Of a stretch of DNA of 38,283 nucleotides, positions 1-8,794 are shown piece after piece. The notes under the pieces are model-generated. The model made no database searches. It had not been told where the DNA came from and was given only the letters and a program-made list of their open reading frames with translations. Origin of the DNA: a virus. A program made the position numbers and the translations under genes. The stretch covers positions 1 to 38,283 of IMG/VR virus record IMGVR_UViG_3300030430_002361, one strand, 5' to 3'. The stretch's first letter is position 1. Each line of letters begins with the position of its first letter.

Positions 1-1
1 T

Positions 2-151
2 GATGAAACAGGTTGTGATTTTTTATCAAATGGTTTTAAATGGAAAAATTCAGACGCACATCAAAACGGAAATGGTGCAAAATATGTATATATAGCATTT
101 GCAGAACATCCGTTTGTAAGTAGTAAAGGAGTGCCAGTAACGGCAAGGTAG
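2..151 (+). CDS. C-terminal end of a phage tail/receptor-type protein (partial)
   Basis: An open frame enters from the left edge and stops at 149-151; about 49 residues are visible. The stretch AKYVYIAFAEHPF followed by a short polar tail resembles the C-terminal motif (Y-I-Y-x-A-F-A-E-x-P) that ends many marine phage tail or adsorption proteins. The bulk of the gene lies outside the window, so its length and domains cannot be judged. It is followed two bases later by another tail-region ORF on the same strand, which fits a tail operon. The family resemblance is recall, not a search result. Confidence 0.6.
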   Translation, partial: DETGCDFLSNGFKWKNSDAHQNGNGAKYVYIAFAEHPFVSSKGVPVTAR

Positions 152-152
152 A

Positions 153-545
153 ATGTTAGGTCACGGAGCATTAACAGAGTTTGCATTAGCCTCGGTTAGA
201 GGTGGCGGTGTACAGAACGTAGGATCACCATTTATTAGTGGAGTATCTCTATCAGCTAATTTAGGTGATGAAAGTGTAACTGCCTCCGCTGTAATATCAC
301 AGTCAGGTAGTAGTCTAGGATCAACTTTTTCCATAGGTACAGAAACTGTTGCAGCATCAGCCAATGTTACTACTAGCACTGCTGGACAAATTACTATAGG
401 ATTAGGAGAAGAAACAGCTTTTGGTGAAGCTTTTCAAAATATTATTAACTTTAGCGTTGGTAGTCCATCATTCTTTATTTGGAACGAAGTGGATGACTCG
501 CAAACAATTACCTGGGTAGATGTGGAACCAGGGTCAACGGATTAG
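153..545 (+). CDS. Small tail-region protein, unknown function
   Basis: A 130-residue protein, glycine/serine/threonine/valine-rich with alternating hydrophobic residues, which suggests beta structure. It begins MLGHGALTEFALASV and ends with a W-x-x-V-D-D-x-Q-x-x-x-W-V-x-V segment. That start and end pattern is one I associate with small virion or tail proteins in marine phages. No catalytic motif, signal peptide or membrane segment is visible. It sits between the tail protein entering from the left edge and the tail-fibre-like gene, 9 bases before the latter, so a virion role is inferred from position. A frame on the opposite strand over the same bases is taken as a shadow. Confidence 0.7.
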   Translation: MLGHGALTEFALASVRGGGVQNVGSPFISGVSLSANLGDESVTASAVISQSGSSLGSTFSIGTETVAASANVTTSTAGQITIGLGEETAFGEAFQNIINFSVGSPSFFIWNEVDDSQTITWVDVEPGSTD

Positions 546-554
546 GAGTAAAAA

Positions 555-1562
555 ATGGCATCGTCATATTCAAGTGCACTTAACTTAGAGTTACAAGCCA
601 CAGGTGAAAATTCGGGAACCTGGGGTACAATAACAAACAATAATTTACAAAAAGTAGAATCTGCAATCAAAGGTTATGTATCTGTAGCTATTGCTAGTAC
701 ATCTGATTCTTTAACAGCTACAGATGGATCTACGACAGATGAACAAAGTAACGCTATTATAAAATTAACAGGAACACTTACAGGTAATACTACCGTGCAG
801 TGTGAGGCTGTAGAAACATGGTACATTGTTGATAATGCAACAACTATGAGCACACATACCTTAGGTTTTAAACCTGCTGGCGGTACAGCTACTAACCTTG
901 TAGCAGGATCCAAGCATATTTTATATTCTGATGGCTCTACAATGTTTGATGTCTTGAACGATGCAGGAAATATCACGGCCAACGGAACATTGACAGTAGC
1001 AGGTAACACATCATTAGATGGCGGATCATTTGTGTTTAATGAGTCGTCAGCAGATTTAGATTTTCGTATTGAAGGTAATGGTGATGCTAACTTGTTTTTT
1101 ACCGATGCGGGTAATGATCGTGTTGGTATTAAAACAAACTCACCCTCTACAGAATTACATGTTGTAGGTGGTGTAAAAGCAACAGGTGCAATAGACTTTG
1201 ATGGTGGTGGATTTACTTTCAATGAATCAGGTGCCTCTGTTGATTTTAGAGCTGAGACTAACACGCTCACACACGCTTTGTTTATTGATGGTTCTGCTGA
1301 CAAAATAGGTTTTGGTACAAGCTCACCTGCTAATGCAAGTGTAGAAATTAATCAAGCTAACTCATCAGGTGCAATAGCATGTTTATCATTAGATCAAGAC
1401 GATCAAGATCAAGAGTTTATATACTTTGACGGCACGTCTGCTAGTGACAGTTCAGCTAGTTTATCATCATCTACAGGTACAACTAGTAGTAAAGTTGGTG
1501 CAATACGTGTAAATATTGGAGGTACAGATCGTTGGATCAGATTCTATGATTCAGCTGTATAG
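555..1562 (+). CDS. Tail fibre-like protein
   Basis: A 335-residue protein starting at an ATG preceded by a good ribosome-binding site (AGGAG, 5 bases upstream). The N-terminus (YSSALNLELQATGENSGTWG) resembles the conserved head of marine phage tail-fibre proteins. The middle and C-terminus are low-complexity, Gly/Ser/Thr/Asn-rich and contain imperfect repeats: an F-x-F-N-E-S-x-A-x-x-D-F-R pattern occurs around residues 157-170 and again near 221-232, with an I-x-x-x-S-P-S/A motif after each. Such repeats are typical of beta-helical or trimeric fibre shafts. It lies directly upstream of the gp10-like tail gene. A role in host adsorption is inferred. A long antisense frame at 674-1303 is probably a by-product of this composition. 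Confidence 0.75.
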   Translation: MASSYSSALNLELQATGENSGTWGTITNNNLQKVESAIKGYVSVAIASTSDSLTATDGSTTDEQSNAIIKLTGTLTGNTTVQCEAVETWYIVDNATTMSTHTLGFKPAGGTATNLVAGSKHILYSDGSTMFDVLNDAGNITANGTLTVAGNTSLDGGSFVFNESSADLDFRIEGNGDANLFFTDAGNDRVGIKTNSPSTELHVVGGVKATGAIDFDGGGFTFNESGASVDFRAETNTLTHALFIDGSADKIGFGTSSPANASVEINQANSSGAIACLSLDQDDQDQEFIYFDGTSASDSSASLSSSTGTTSSKVGAIRVNIGGTDRWIRFYDSAV

Positions 1563-1567
1563 TTTCA

Positions 1568-3436
1568 ATGCCTCTTACCAAATTACAAATAGCACCGGGT
1601 ATTGATAAACAAAATACCGAGTATGGTGCTGAGGGTCGATGGGTAGATTGTGACAACATTAGATTTAGATACGGCTTACCAGAAAAATTAGGTGGTTGGG
1701 AAAAAGTTACAACTGATGCACTTGTAGGTGCAACAAGAGCCATACTTACATATAGTGATTTAAGTGGTGTTAAATATGCAATATATGGCACAAACAAAAA
1801 ATTATACGCATACTCAGAGAACTCTTATGCAGACATTACTCCTATAAGATCTACAGGCACAGGTAACATTACACAGTTTGCAACCACTAATGGTAGCACA
1901 ACTGTAACCGTAACAGACTCATCACACGGTGCACTGATAGGTGACTTCGTAACTATTGCAAGTGTCAGTGGTGCAGTAGGTGGTATCTCTGCAGCTAACC
2001 TAGAGGGTGAGTTTGAAATACTGACAGTTCCTAATTCTAATACATTTACTATAGAAGCAAAAGCTGCGGCTAGTTCTGATGCAACAGGGGCCACGGCCAA
2101 CGGAACATATCAAATAAATACAGGTTCTGCTGTATCTATATTTGGTTATGGTTGGGGTGCTTCTACGTATGGTGCATCCACATGGAACACTACAAGAGAA
2201 GGTCTAACTGGTGCTGAGGGTGTTTTACTTGAGTCAGCAAAGTGGGCTTTAGATAACTGGGGTGAAGACGTATTAGCATTACAGTTTAACGGTGGATTAT
2301 TTTATTGGGACACATCATCTGGTTTATCTAATAACAGGTCATCAGTAACAAATGTTTCTAATGCACCTACAAAATCAAGATTTATGTTAGTTTCTGGTGA
2401 CGATAGACACGTCATTTGTTTTGGTACAGAAACTACAATAGGAAACTCCTCTACACAAGACAACATGTTTTTAAGATGGTCAGGGCAAGAGGATCAAAAT
2501 GTTTGGACACCAACGGCAACTAATACAGCAGGATCAAAAAGATTGGTGGATGGTAACTTTATACAAACAGCAGTAAGATCAAGAGGTGCTGTCTTAATAT
2601 GGACAGACACTGCCTTATATCAGATGCAGTTTATAGGTCCACCACTTACCTTTGGTTTTAATCAACTGGGTTCTGCTTGTGGTTGTATAGGATTAAATGC
2701 AGCAGTGGATGTTGGTGGTGTATCTTTCTGGATGGGCACCGATTCTTTCTTCTTATTTGATGGTGCTGTGCAAAAAATACCATGTAGTGTGCAAGATTAT
2801 GTATTTGATGATCTTAATGTTAACGCTAAACAAGACATATTCTGTGCAGCTAACACAGACTATAATGAGGTAATGTGGTTCTACGCTTCTGCAAACTCAC
2901 AACAAATTGATAGAGTTGTATTTTACAATTACGCTGAAAACCTTTGGTACATAGGCACATTATCTAGAACATCTTGGGCTGACAGAGGCACATATGATAA
3001 TCCATATGCAGCTGAATTTAAATCAAATGATACAACAGCTACTATTAGCACTATCACTGGGCTAAAAGCTGGTAGAACATTTATACATTTACATGAGTTT
3101 GGATCTAATGATGATGGCAGTGCAATGAATACACATATAGAGTCTGGTGATGTTGACATAGCAGATGGTGATAACTTTATGTCTATTAGTAGAATGATAC
3201 CAGATTTTAAATCGCAGTCAGGCATCGTAGACTTAACAATCAAAACAAGACCTTATCCGTCAGGGACACAAACTACACATGGTTCATTTGATATAACAAC
3301 AACTACAACAAAAAAAGATACTAGAATACGTGGCAGACAAGTAGCTGTTAGAGTTGCTAGTGATGCTATAGATGACAATTGGAGATACGGCACGTTAAGA
3401 TTAGATATTAAACCAGATGGTATGAGAGGAGCATAA
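1568..3436 (+). CDS. P22 gp10-like tail stabilisation (packaged DNA stabilisation) protein
   Basis: A 622-residue protein. The N-terminus (APGIDKQNTEYGAEGRWVDCDNIRFR...LPEKLGGWEK) matches the family of the P22 gp10 tail accessory/DNA-stabilisation factor. In P22, gp10 sits under the portal and gp4, closes the tail after packaging and links to the needle. The rest is beta-rich with aromatic clusters (for example LRWSGQEDQNVWTP and DNWGEDVL), as in other members. The visible length is somewhat larger than the P22 protein. It ends in a TAATG overlap with a small gene, so the two are probably translationally coupled. It is the best evidence here for a short-tailed virion. Confidence 0.8.
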   Translation: MPLTKLQIAPGIDKQNTEYGAEGRWVDCDNIRFRYGLPEKLGGWEKVTTDALVGATRAILTYSDLSGVKYAIYGTNKKLYAYSENSYADITPIRSTGTGNITQFATTNGSTTVTVTDSSHGALIGDFVTIASVSGAVGGISAANLEGEFEILTVPNSNTFTIEAKAAASSDATGATANGTYQINTGSAVSIFGYGWGASTYGASTWNTTREGLTGAEGVLLESAKWALDNWGEDVLALQFNGGLFYWDTSSGLSNNRSSVTNVSNAPTKSRFMLVSGDDRHVICFGTETTIGNSSTQDNMFLRWSGQEDQNVWTPTATNTAGSKRLVDGNFIQTAVRSRGAVLIWTDTALYQMQFIGPPLTFGFNQLGSACGCIGLNAAVDVGGVSFWMGTDSFFLFDGAVQKIPCSVQDYVFDDLNVNAKQDIFCAANTDYNEVMWFYASANSQQIDRVVFYNYAENLWYIGTLSRTSWADRGTYDNPYAAEFKSNDTTATISTITGLKAGRTFIHLHEFGSNDDGSAMNTHIESGDVDIADGDNFMSISRMIPDFKSQSGIVDLTIKTRPYPSGTQTTHGSFDITTTTTKKDTRIRGRQVAVRVASDAIDDNWRYGTLRLDIKPDGMRGA

Positions 3437-3606
3437 TGTCAAAAATACAAATACCAAGATTACCACAGGCTACACCAGAGTATAGTCAACAACAACAAAA
3501 CACATTAATACAAACATTAGATCAGTTGATATTTTTGTTAAACAATACGTACACACCTGAAACATTAAGAGAAGATACAGAAAGAATTAGTTGGTTTTTA
3601 TCGTAA
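3436..3606 (+). CDS. Small conserved virion-region protein (56 aa)
   Basis: ATG at 3436 overlaps the TAA of the gp10-like gene, and the next gene's ATG follows its TAA directly. The 56-residue product (MSKIQIPRLPQATPEYSQQQ, then a helix TLIQTLDQLIFLLNNTYTP) has the pattern of small proteins found next to tail genes in marine phages: a proline-rich head, a Q-run and a short amphipathic helix. The tight stop/start coupling on both sides supports translation. Function is unknown; it may be a small tail or head-completion component. Confidence 0.75.
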   Translation: MSKIQIPRLPQATPEYSQQQQNTLIQTLDQLIFLLNNTYTPETLREDTERISWFLS

Positions 3607-3981
3607 ATGGCTAATACATACACAAATTATAAGGCTATTCTTACTAATACAAACCTAACTACTTTGTATACCATACCAGCAGAGACTACAGCTATAATTA
3701 AATCTATACATGTAGCTAATGTTGATACATCAAATGACTGTGAAATATCAGTGTTTTTGGTAGACTCAGGTGGTACTAGTTATACATTACAAAAGAGTAG
3801 AGACATAGAAAAAGGATCTACACAAGAGATATTAGCAGCTGGTAATACCAGTCAAATATCATCGGATTCTGGCACCGCTACAGCAACACCATTGGTTGCT
3901 AAGGAGTCAGAGATAATTAAAATACAAGCAGAAAATGCCAATGATTTACATGTTGTTTTAAGTGTTTTAGAGATAACATAG
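3607..3981 (+). CDS. Small beta-rich structural protein, unknown function
   Basis: A 124-residue protein of alternating polar and hydrophobic residues (for example ETTAIIKSIHVANVD and DCEISVFLVDSGG). It looks like one compact beta-sandwich of the kind seen in phage decoration or tail-tip subunits. It starts directly after the preceding stop codon with no separate Shine-Dalgarno, so translation probably relies on coupling. No catalytic motif is visible. A virion role is inferred from its position between the gp10-like gene and the internal-protein block. Confidence 0.7.
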   Translation: MANTYTNYKAILTNTNLTTLYTIPAETTAIIKSIHVANVDTSNDCEISVFLVDSGGTSYTLQKSRDIEKGSTQEILAAGNTSQISSDSGTATATPLVAKESEIIKIQAENANDLHVVLSVLEIT

Positions 3982-4002
3982 ATATTGCAAGGAGGTTAAA
4001 AA

Positions 4003-4233
4003 ATGAGTATAAATGAAGATACTATCGTGGTTGCTGGGAAGAGAATCCCTAAGATAGATGTAGATACTGTTACAACTATCAAACACGCCAAAACAGGAAA
4101 AGTCTACGCTTCAGAAGAAGAGGCAACCAAAGATGTTCAAGATCCTGCTACCGACACAAAAGAAGAAGACATACAAAAAGATGTCGCCATAAAAGTAAAT
4201 AAAATGCCCGATATATTTGGAGGGACTAGTTAG
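4003..4233 (+). CDS. Small charged protein, unknown function
   Basis: A 76-residue protein with a very strong ribosome-binding site (AAGGAGG about 7 bases before the ATG), suggesting high expression. The sequence is rich in D, E, K and T, with a beta-like N-terminal half (TIVVAGKRIPKIDVDTVTTI) and an acidic, disordered-looking C-terminal half. No membrane segment or known motif is seen. It lies between structural genes and may be a minor virion or assembly protein. Confidence 0.7.
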   Translation: MSINEDTIVVAGKRIPKIDVDTVTTIKHAKTGKVYASEEEATKDVQDPATDTKEEDIQKDVAIKVNKMPDIFGGTS

Positions 4234-4236
4234 AAC

Positions 4237-5382
4237 ATGAATAGTAGCATGCAACAATACGAGACTGGTGGCTTGGGGTCATTTCAAGCTGAGGTTTCTA
4301 AACTTGCAGATTTAGGTAGATACGAAGACGCATATATTGCACATGTCGCTGAAGGCGAAACAGTTGTGCCTATGGAAGTCTTAGACTCTAATCCTAGACT
4401 AAAAGCTATGTTGTTTAATCAGATGCTAGACATGGGTATAAACCCTGAGAGATATATTGTAGGTAATGAATTAAATTCTATAAATCCTGTAACAGGACAA
4501 CCTGAGTTTTTTTTAAAAAGAATTTTTAAAGGTGCTAAAAAAGCATTGAAAGATATTGCACCTTACGCTGGTACAATTGCTGGTATATTTGGTGCAGGGC
4601 CCATGGCTTCTGCCATAATAGGCGCAGGTGTACCATTATTAGCTGGTCAAGACGCAGGTGCAGCAATAGCTGGTGGTCTTGGTGGTTATGGTGCAGGCAC
4701 AGCTTTCGGCACTAGAGCTGGTAAAGATTATGCTCTTCGTGACTTATTTAGTAAAGGAGATGAAGGAGGAATAGGAACAGCCTTTCAACGTGTTGGTGAA
4801 AATTTAGGTTTTGTACAAGAAGCCGCTGGAGAAAAAGTTTTAACAGAGGGTCAAAAAAATATTTTAGAAGCACAAGGAATTGATCCTACATCCGTTACTT
4901 ACGATGATTTAGTGTCTATGGACATAGTGAAAGCCGCGGATCCTAAAAAAGCTGGACTAGGTGCATATTTAAATACTGCGGCATTAGCTGCACCAGCTCT
5001 ATACACTTTGGGACAAGAAGAGGATTTAGGAGATCCAAAAGATAGATTCCCTGGATTTTACAATATATATCCTGAAAACACATATTTTGGTATGTTTGGT
5101 AATCGTACGCCTAACATAAATGATCCTATAAATGTAGCTGATGGTGGTATTATGGACTTAGAATATATGGATAAGTATGCAATGGGTGGTGAGTTTCCAA
5201 GAAGACAAGGTCAAATATCAGGACCAGGCGGACCTAAAGATGATTTAGTTCCTGCAATGTTGAGTGATGGAGAGTTTGTAATGACTGCAAAAGCAGTAGA
5301 AAATGCTGGTGGACCACGAGCCATGTATAACTTAATGAATAAATTAGATCCAGAGTCATCTAGAGGGGTAGGTATAGCATAA
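4237..5382 (+). CDS. Putative internal virion protein with two G-E-x-V modules
   Basis: A 381-residue protein. Residues about 37-70 (HVAEGETVVPMEVLDSNPRL) and about 341-370 (MLSDGEFVMTAKAVENAGGP) are two related modules flanking a Gly/Ala-rich hydrophobic stretch (about 110-160) able to form membrane-active helices. A motif ADGGIM near residue 302 and a GPGGPKDD linker precede the C-terminal module. I recognise the AMLSDGEFV pattern from many marine phage proteins, whose function is undetermined as far as I know. It begins a run of coupled large genes. A role inside the capsid or in DNA ejection is inferred from the hydrophobic centre and context. It ends in a TAATG overlap with the next gene. 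Confidence 0.7.
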   Translation: MNSSMQQYETGGLGSFQAEVSKLADLGRYEDAYIAHVAEGETVVPMEVLDSNPRLKAMLFNQMLDMGINPERYIVGNELNSINPVTGQPEFFLKRIFKGAKKALKDIAPYAGTIAGIFGAGPMASAIIGAGVPLLAGQDAGAAIAGGLGGYGAGTAFGTRAGKDYALRDLFSKGDEGGIGTAFQRVGENLGFVQEAAGEKVLTEGQKNILEAQGIDPTSVTYDDLVSMDIVKAADPKKAGLGAYLNTAALAAPALYTLGQEEDLGDPKDRFPGFYNIYPENTYFGMFGNRTPNINDPINVADGGIMDLEYMDKYAMGGEFPRRQGQISGPGGPKDDLVPAMLSDGEFVMTAKAVENAGGPRAMYNLMNKLDPESSRGVGIA

Positions 5383-6326
5383 TGGCTGAAGAGATAATTA
5401 CGTATAGTAGACTAGCGCCTTATATAGAAGAAAGAGGTAAACAGTTATTAGCAACTACATTTGGAGACCCTAATGCTGTAAGACAACCAGGTGAGTCAGA
5501 AGCAGACTTTCAGGTCAGAAAATTTGGTAGAGCAGGAGTGCCACAACCTATTGCAGGATTTCAAGTAGCAGGATTAACTCCAGAACAAGAACAAGCCTTA
5601 GCCATGTCACAACAGGGCATAGGACAGTTTCAACCTTTTTTAGAACAAGCAGGTGCTACTATAGGTGAAGGCATAGCCGCAACTAGAGGTGCAGGTAGAA
5701 TGTTTGCACCCACAGCTGAAGGTGTACAAGCCTACATGGATCCTTATCAACAAACAGTAACTAGACAGGCATTAGCAGAGTTAGATAGACAAGCACAATT
5801 GCAACAACAAGGTTTAGATGCACAGGCTGTTTCAGCAGGTGCGTTTGGCACAGAACGTGCTGGTATACAAAGCGCAGAAATGGCTAGAAATTTACAAGAT
5901 ATTAAATCAAGACGTATATTCGAAGATTTATCAAGAAACTTTCAACAAGCACAACAGACTGCACAACAATCGTTTGAAGCACAACAAGGTAGACAATTCA
6001 ATATAGGTCAACAATTAGCTGCGCTTGGCGGACAACAAGCAGGATTAGGTCAATTGTTACAAGGTTTACAGTTACAAGACATATCACAACTACAACAAGC
6101 AGGTGCTTTAAGGCAACAACAGACACAAAATGTTTTAGACGCACAAAGGGCAACAGCACAATTAGCTGCTCAAGAACCTTTCCAAAGACTTTCATTTGCG
6201 TCTGGTATATTGACAGGCACACCAGCTTCTCAGATGTCTGTTCAACAGCAACCTTCAACTAGTCCTTTAATGCAGATAGCTGGATTAGGATTAGCTGGAT
6301 TAGGAGCATATAAACAGTTTACCTAA
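5382..6326 (+). CDS. Gln/Ala-rich putative internal or DNA-ejection protein
   Basis: A 314-residue protein extremely rich in Q, A and L, predicted as long helix or coiled coil (about residues 70-280, for example QAQLQQQGLDAQAVSAGAFG). The core Y-x-Q-x-V...R-Q-A-x-x-x-x...A-x-A-V-x-A-G-A-F-G-T-E-R resembles conserved proteins of marine podoviruses sometimes annotated as ejection-type. A short hydrophobic C-terminus (QIAGLGLAGLGAYKQFT) could insert in a membrane. It starts at the TAATG junction with the previous gene and ends just before the next ATG. Frames read on other strands in the CAA-repeat DNA are shadows. Confidence 0.7.
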   Translation: MAEEIITYSRLAPYIEERGKQLLATTFGDPNAVRQPGESEADFQVRKFGRAGVPQPIAGFQVAGLTPEQEQALAMSQQGIGQFQPFLEQAGATIGEGIAATRGAGRMFAPTAEGVQAYMDPYQQTVTRQALAELDRQAQLQQQGLDAQAVSAGAFGTERAGIQSAEMARNLQDIKSRRIFEDLSRNFQQAQQTAQQSFEAQQGRQFNIGQQLAALGGQQAGLGQLLQGLQLQDISQLQQAGALRQQQTQNVLDAQRATAQLAAQEPFQRLSFASGILTGTPASQMSVQQQPSTSPLMQIAGLGLAGLGAYKQFT

Positions 6327-8264
6327 ATGAGTGTACTTGACAGAAAAATGTTTAAGAAAGTTGCCAGGCTTAAGCATGGTGGCAGTCCCTTAATTGATCA
6401 CGAAACTGGTAATATAAAAGAAGCAAATCAATTAACAGGCATAGTACAAGGTATGGCAGACTTTCAACCATTTATAGATATGATGGGAGAAACTTTATAT
6501 CCCACAAAAGATAGAGCAACTTTGCAACAAGAGGGTGCCGCTTTATTCGCAACAGATTTAAGCTCACAAAAAGAATTAATAGAACAGCAAAAGAAAGAAG
6601 ATATTGGTACTGCTTTAATAAATTTTGGAACAAGATTAGCTTCAGGCAGAGGTAATAATTTAACTATATTAGCTGAAGCTGCACAAGCGACATTACCTGA
6701 ATTTACTGCAGCTAGACGAGCAACTAGAAAAGAAGAAGCTGCTTTAACATTAGCAGAGCAAGAGCAAAGAAAACAAATAGCACAATATGTGTTAACACAA
6801 GAACAACAAAATCGTGTTAATCAAGCTAACTTAAAAACTCAAGCAATATTTAATAACTTAGGATTTTTTCAAGAAATAGCAAAAGCAAATCATCAAAAAA
6901 AATTAGACGCAACTACACAACTAATTGACTTAATCGATACAAGGACAGGTAATCTAACAAAAGTGACTGTTGCAGATTACTTAGAAGATGCAAACAAACC
7001 AATAGGAGAAAGAATATACGCTTCAGAACAAGATTATGATGAACCTATGTATGTTTATGATTCAGTATTAGGTGATAATGTTTTCTTTACATCAAGAGCA
7101 GAATTTGCTGAGGCTAATAAAAAAAATCCGCAGAGGTATAAAAAAGAAAGAAATAATACTACAGATCCTTTTAAAGAGGTAACAAATATTTTAACAGGAC
7201 AAATACAATACATACGTGAATCTGAATTAGATCCTAGAATACACTTTCCTAGAACTAATTTTGAGTATTTAGAGGTCTACGACAATGTATTAAAAAAACA
7301 AGTATATATGCCTAAAAACATGCCTTTTGATACAAATAGGTACATACCAACACCAGACCCTGTAACAGTAAAAAGAACTTTTTTTGCACAATATACAGAC
7401 CCAGACTCTGGTGAACTAATACAAGATCAAGTACAAGAATTAACAAACGGTGAATTCAGAGTCAGAACTAGAAATTCCAACGGTGACATACTTTTACAAA
7501 CTAATGGTAATCCTGTATGGAGCCCTGCTGGTCGAATAACAGATCTTGTCCCTATGACAGATGTTGAAGTATCTGAAGAAGCAATATTTAAACCTAAACA
7601 AAAATTAGAAATATTTGGAAAAATACAAGGCACAGAGACAAGCTTAAAAGCTATTGACAAAGTATTATTTAACTTAGCTGAAGATCCTACAAGAGCTGGT
7701 ATCGTTGGTTCTGTTAAAAATGCAATACAAATTGGTAAAGGTATGATTGTGGACTTGATCAGCGCTGAGGATCAAGACACAATATTTAGAGCGATAGCAC
7801 AAGATATAAAAAATACTTACGAGGGCACAGATCAATACGTTGAGTTTCAAAGAATGCTTGATGCTAATTACTCAACAGCTAATGGTAAAGACGTATTTGG
7901 AGATAATTTTGACCCTGCTTTTGCACAAAATAAAGTTTTAGTTAACGCTATAGCTTATGCCGTAGCACGTGCTCGTAAAACTAGTGGTCGATTAAACTTA
8001 GATGACGTTAGAAATGCTAGAGAAACATTACAAATTACAGGATTTACAAACGCAGATCAGGTTACAGCTGGCTTGACTGAGATAAGAGATGAATTGTTAA
8101 ATTATAGAAATAATCTAAATCAACAATTCGAATTGGTAGGTGGAGAGTTTCCAAGCTCTTATGTGCCATACAATGCCAATACTTCATCAAATCAAGAAAT
8201 ATTACCTTACTTAAAAGAAGATGGTGAAATAGGTATTAAATGGAAAGAGGCGGATGATTTATAA
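6327..8264 (+). CDS. Large putative internal virion protein (645 aa)
   Basis: The start codon directly follows the preceding stop. The N-terminus (MSVLDRKMFKKVARLKHGGS) carries a short basic/aromatic segment ending in GG, a pattern echoed at the ends of neighbouring proteins. About residues 80-180 are helical and charge-rich (EEAALTLAEQEQRKQIAQYV), followed by several similar Y-V-Y-D/Y-D-x-V-L-x segments between about 225 and 340 that may be degenerate repeats. The C-terminal third is mixed helical. No enzymatic motif is visible. Its place in a coupled block of six genes between tail and lysis genes suggests an ejection or core protein; this is inference. Confidence 0.65.
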   Translation: MSVLDRKMFKKVARLKHGGSPLIDHETGNIKEANQLTGIVQGMADFQPFIDMMGETLYPTKDRATLQQEGAALFATDLSSQKELIEQQKKEDIGTALINFGTRLASGRGNNLTILAEAAQATLPEFTAARRATRKEEAALTLAEQEQRKQIAQYVLTQEQQNRVNQANLKTQAIFNNLGFFQEIAKANHQKKLDATTQLIDLIDTRTGNLTKVTVADYLEDANKPIGERIYASEQDYDEPMYVYDSVLGDNVFFTSRAEFAEANKKNPQRYKKERNNTTDPFKEVTNILTGQIQYIRESELDPRIHFPRTNFEYLEVYDNVLKKQVYMPKNMPFDTNRYIPTPDPVTVKRTFFAQYTDPDSGELIQDQVQELTNGEFRVRTRNSNGDILLQTNGNPVWSPAGRITDLVPMTDVEVSEEAIFKPKQKLEIFGKIQGTETSLKAIDKVLFNLAEDPTRAGIVGSVKNAIQIGKGMIVDLISAEDQDTIFRAIAQDIKNTYEGTDQYVEFQRMLDANYSTANGKDVFGDNFDPAFAQNKVLVNAIAYAVARARKTSGRLNLDDVRNARETLQITGFTNADQVTAGLTEIRDELLNYRNNLNQQFELVGGEFPSSYVPYNANTSSNQEILPYLKEDGEIGIKWKEADDL

Positions 8265-8794
8265 TGGTTGATAATATTAAAAAACCCACAATCGGTAAAT
8301 TTTTAAAAACTACTAGTCTTGCAGGTATTGTATATGAGCTAGGCAAAGAGGTTTTAAAAATAGAAAATGCTATGCCTACAGATAAAGAAGAGAGAGAACT
8401 ATTAAGAAAAAGCATCATAGATGGAAATTTACCAACTGTTACATATGATAAGGAAGGTAGACCTACTTACACACTAGGTAATAACGTAAATTTAAAAGAT
8501 CATTTACCGTACAAAAAACAAACTATGTTTGGTGGCATGGAAGAGTTTGTACTAGTAGATCCATATGATGAAATATATGGCCCGATAGATGATGATAGTT
8601 ACGAACTGACAGAAATGGGTTACAGGAAAAAAAATAGGCCTGGTATGGTAGAAAGAGTATTTAACGCTGCTACTAATGCTTATGAAGATGTGGTTCATCA
8701 CACTCCACCAGAACTTAGAAAAGTGGTCGGTAATGTAAGAGATATTGTAGTAGAATCAGGTAAAGCACTTGCGAAAGGCATGAGTTTTAAATAA
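8264..8794 (+). CDS. Hypothetical protein in the internal-protein block (176 aa)
   Basis: The start ATG overlaps the previous stop (TAATG) and its stop overlaps the next start in the same way, so it is probably translated by coupling. The 176-residue product is charged and mostly polar, with a basic N-terminus (MVDNIKKPTIGKFLKTTSLAG). No transmembrane segment, signal peptide or catalytic signature is visible. It may be a minor virion component made in proportion to its neighbours. No family recognised. Confidence 0.65.
   Translation: MVDNIKKPTIGKFLKTTSLAGIVYELGKEVLKIENAMPTDKEERELLRKSIIDGNLPTVTYDKEGRPTYTLGNNVNLKDHLPYKKQTMFGGMEEFVLVDPYDEIYGPIDDDSYELTEMGYRKKNRPGMVERVFNAATNAYEDVVHHTPPELRKVVGNVRDIVVESGKALAKGMSFK

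Noticed and set aside
674-1303. 209-codon ORF antisense to the tail-fibre-like gene
   Set aside because: Product is low-complexity, without recognisable family, no ribosome-binding site; it is explained by the Ser/Thr/Gly-rich composition of the sense strand.
5818-6258. Frames on both strands within the Gln-rich gene
   Set aside because: They arise from CAA-rich repetitive DNA read in other frames; the sense frame is coupled to its neighbours and has family-like motifs.
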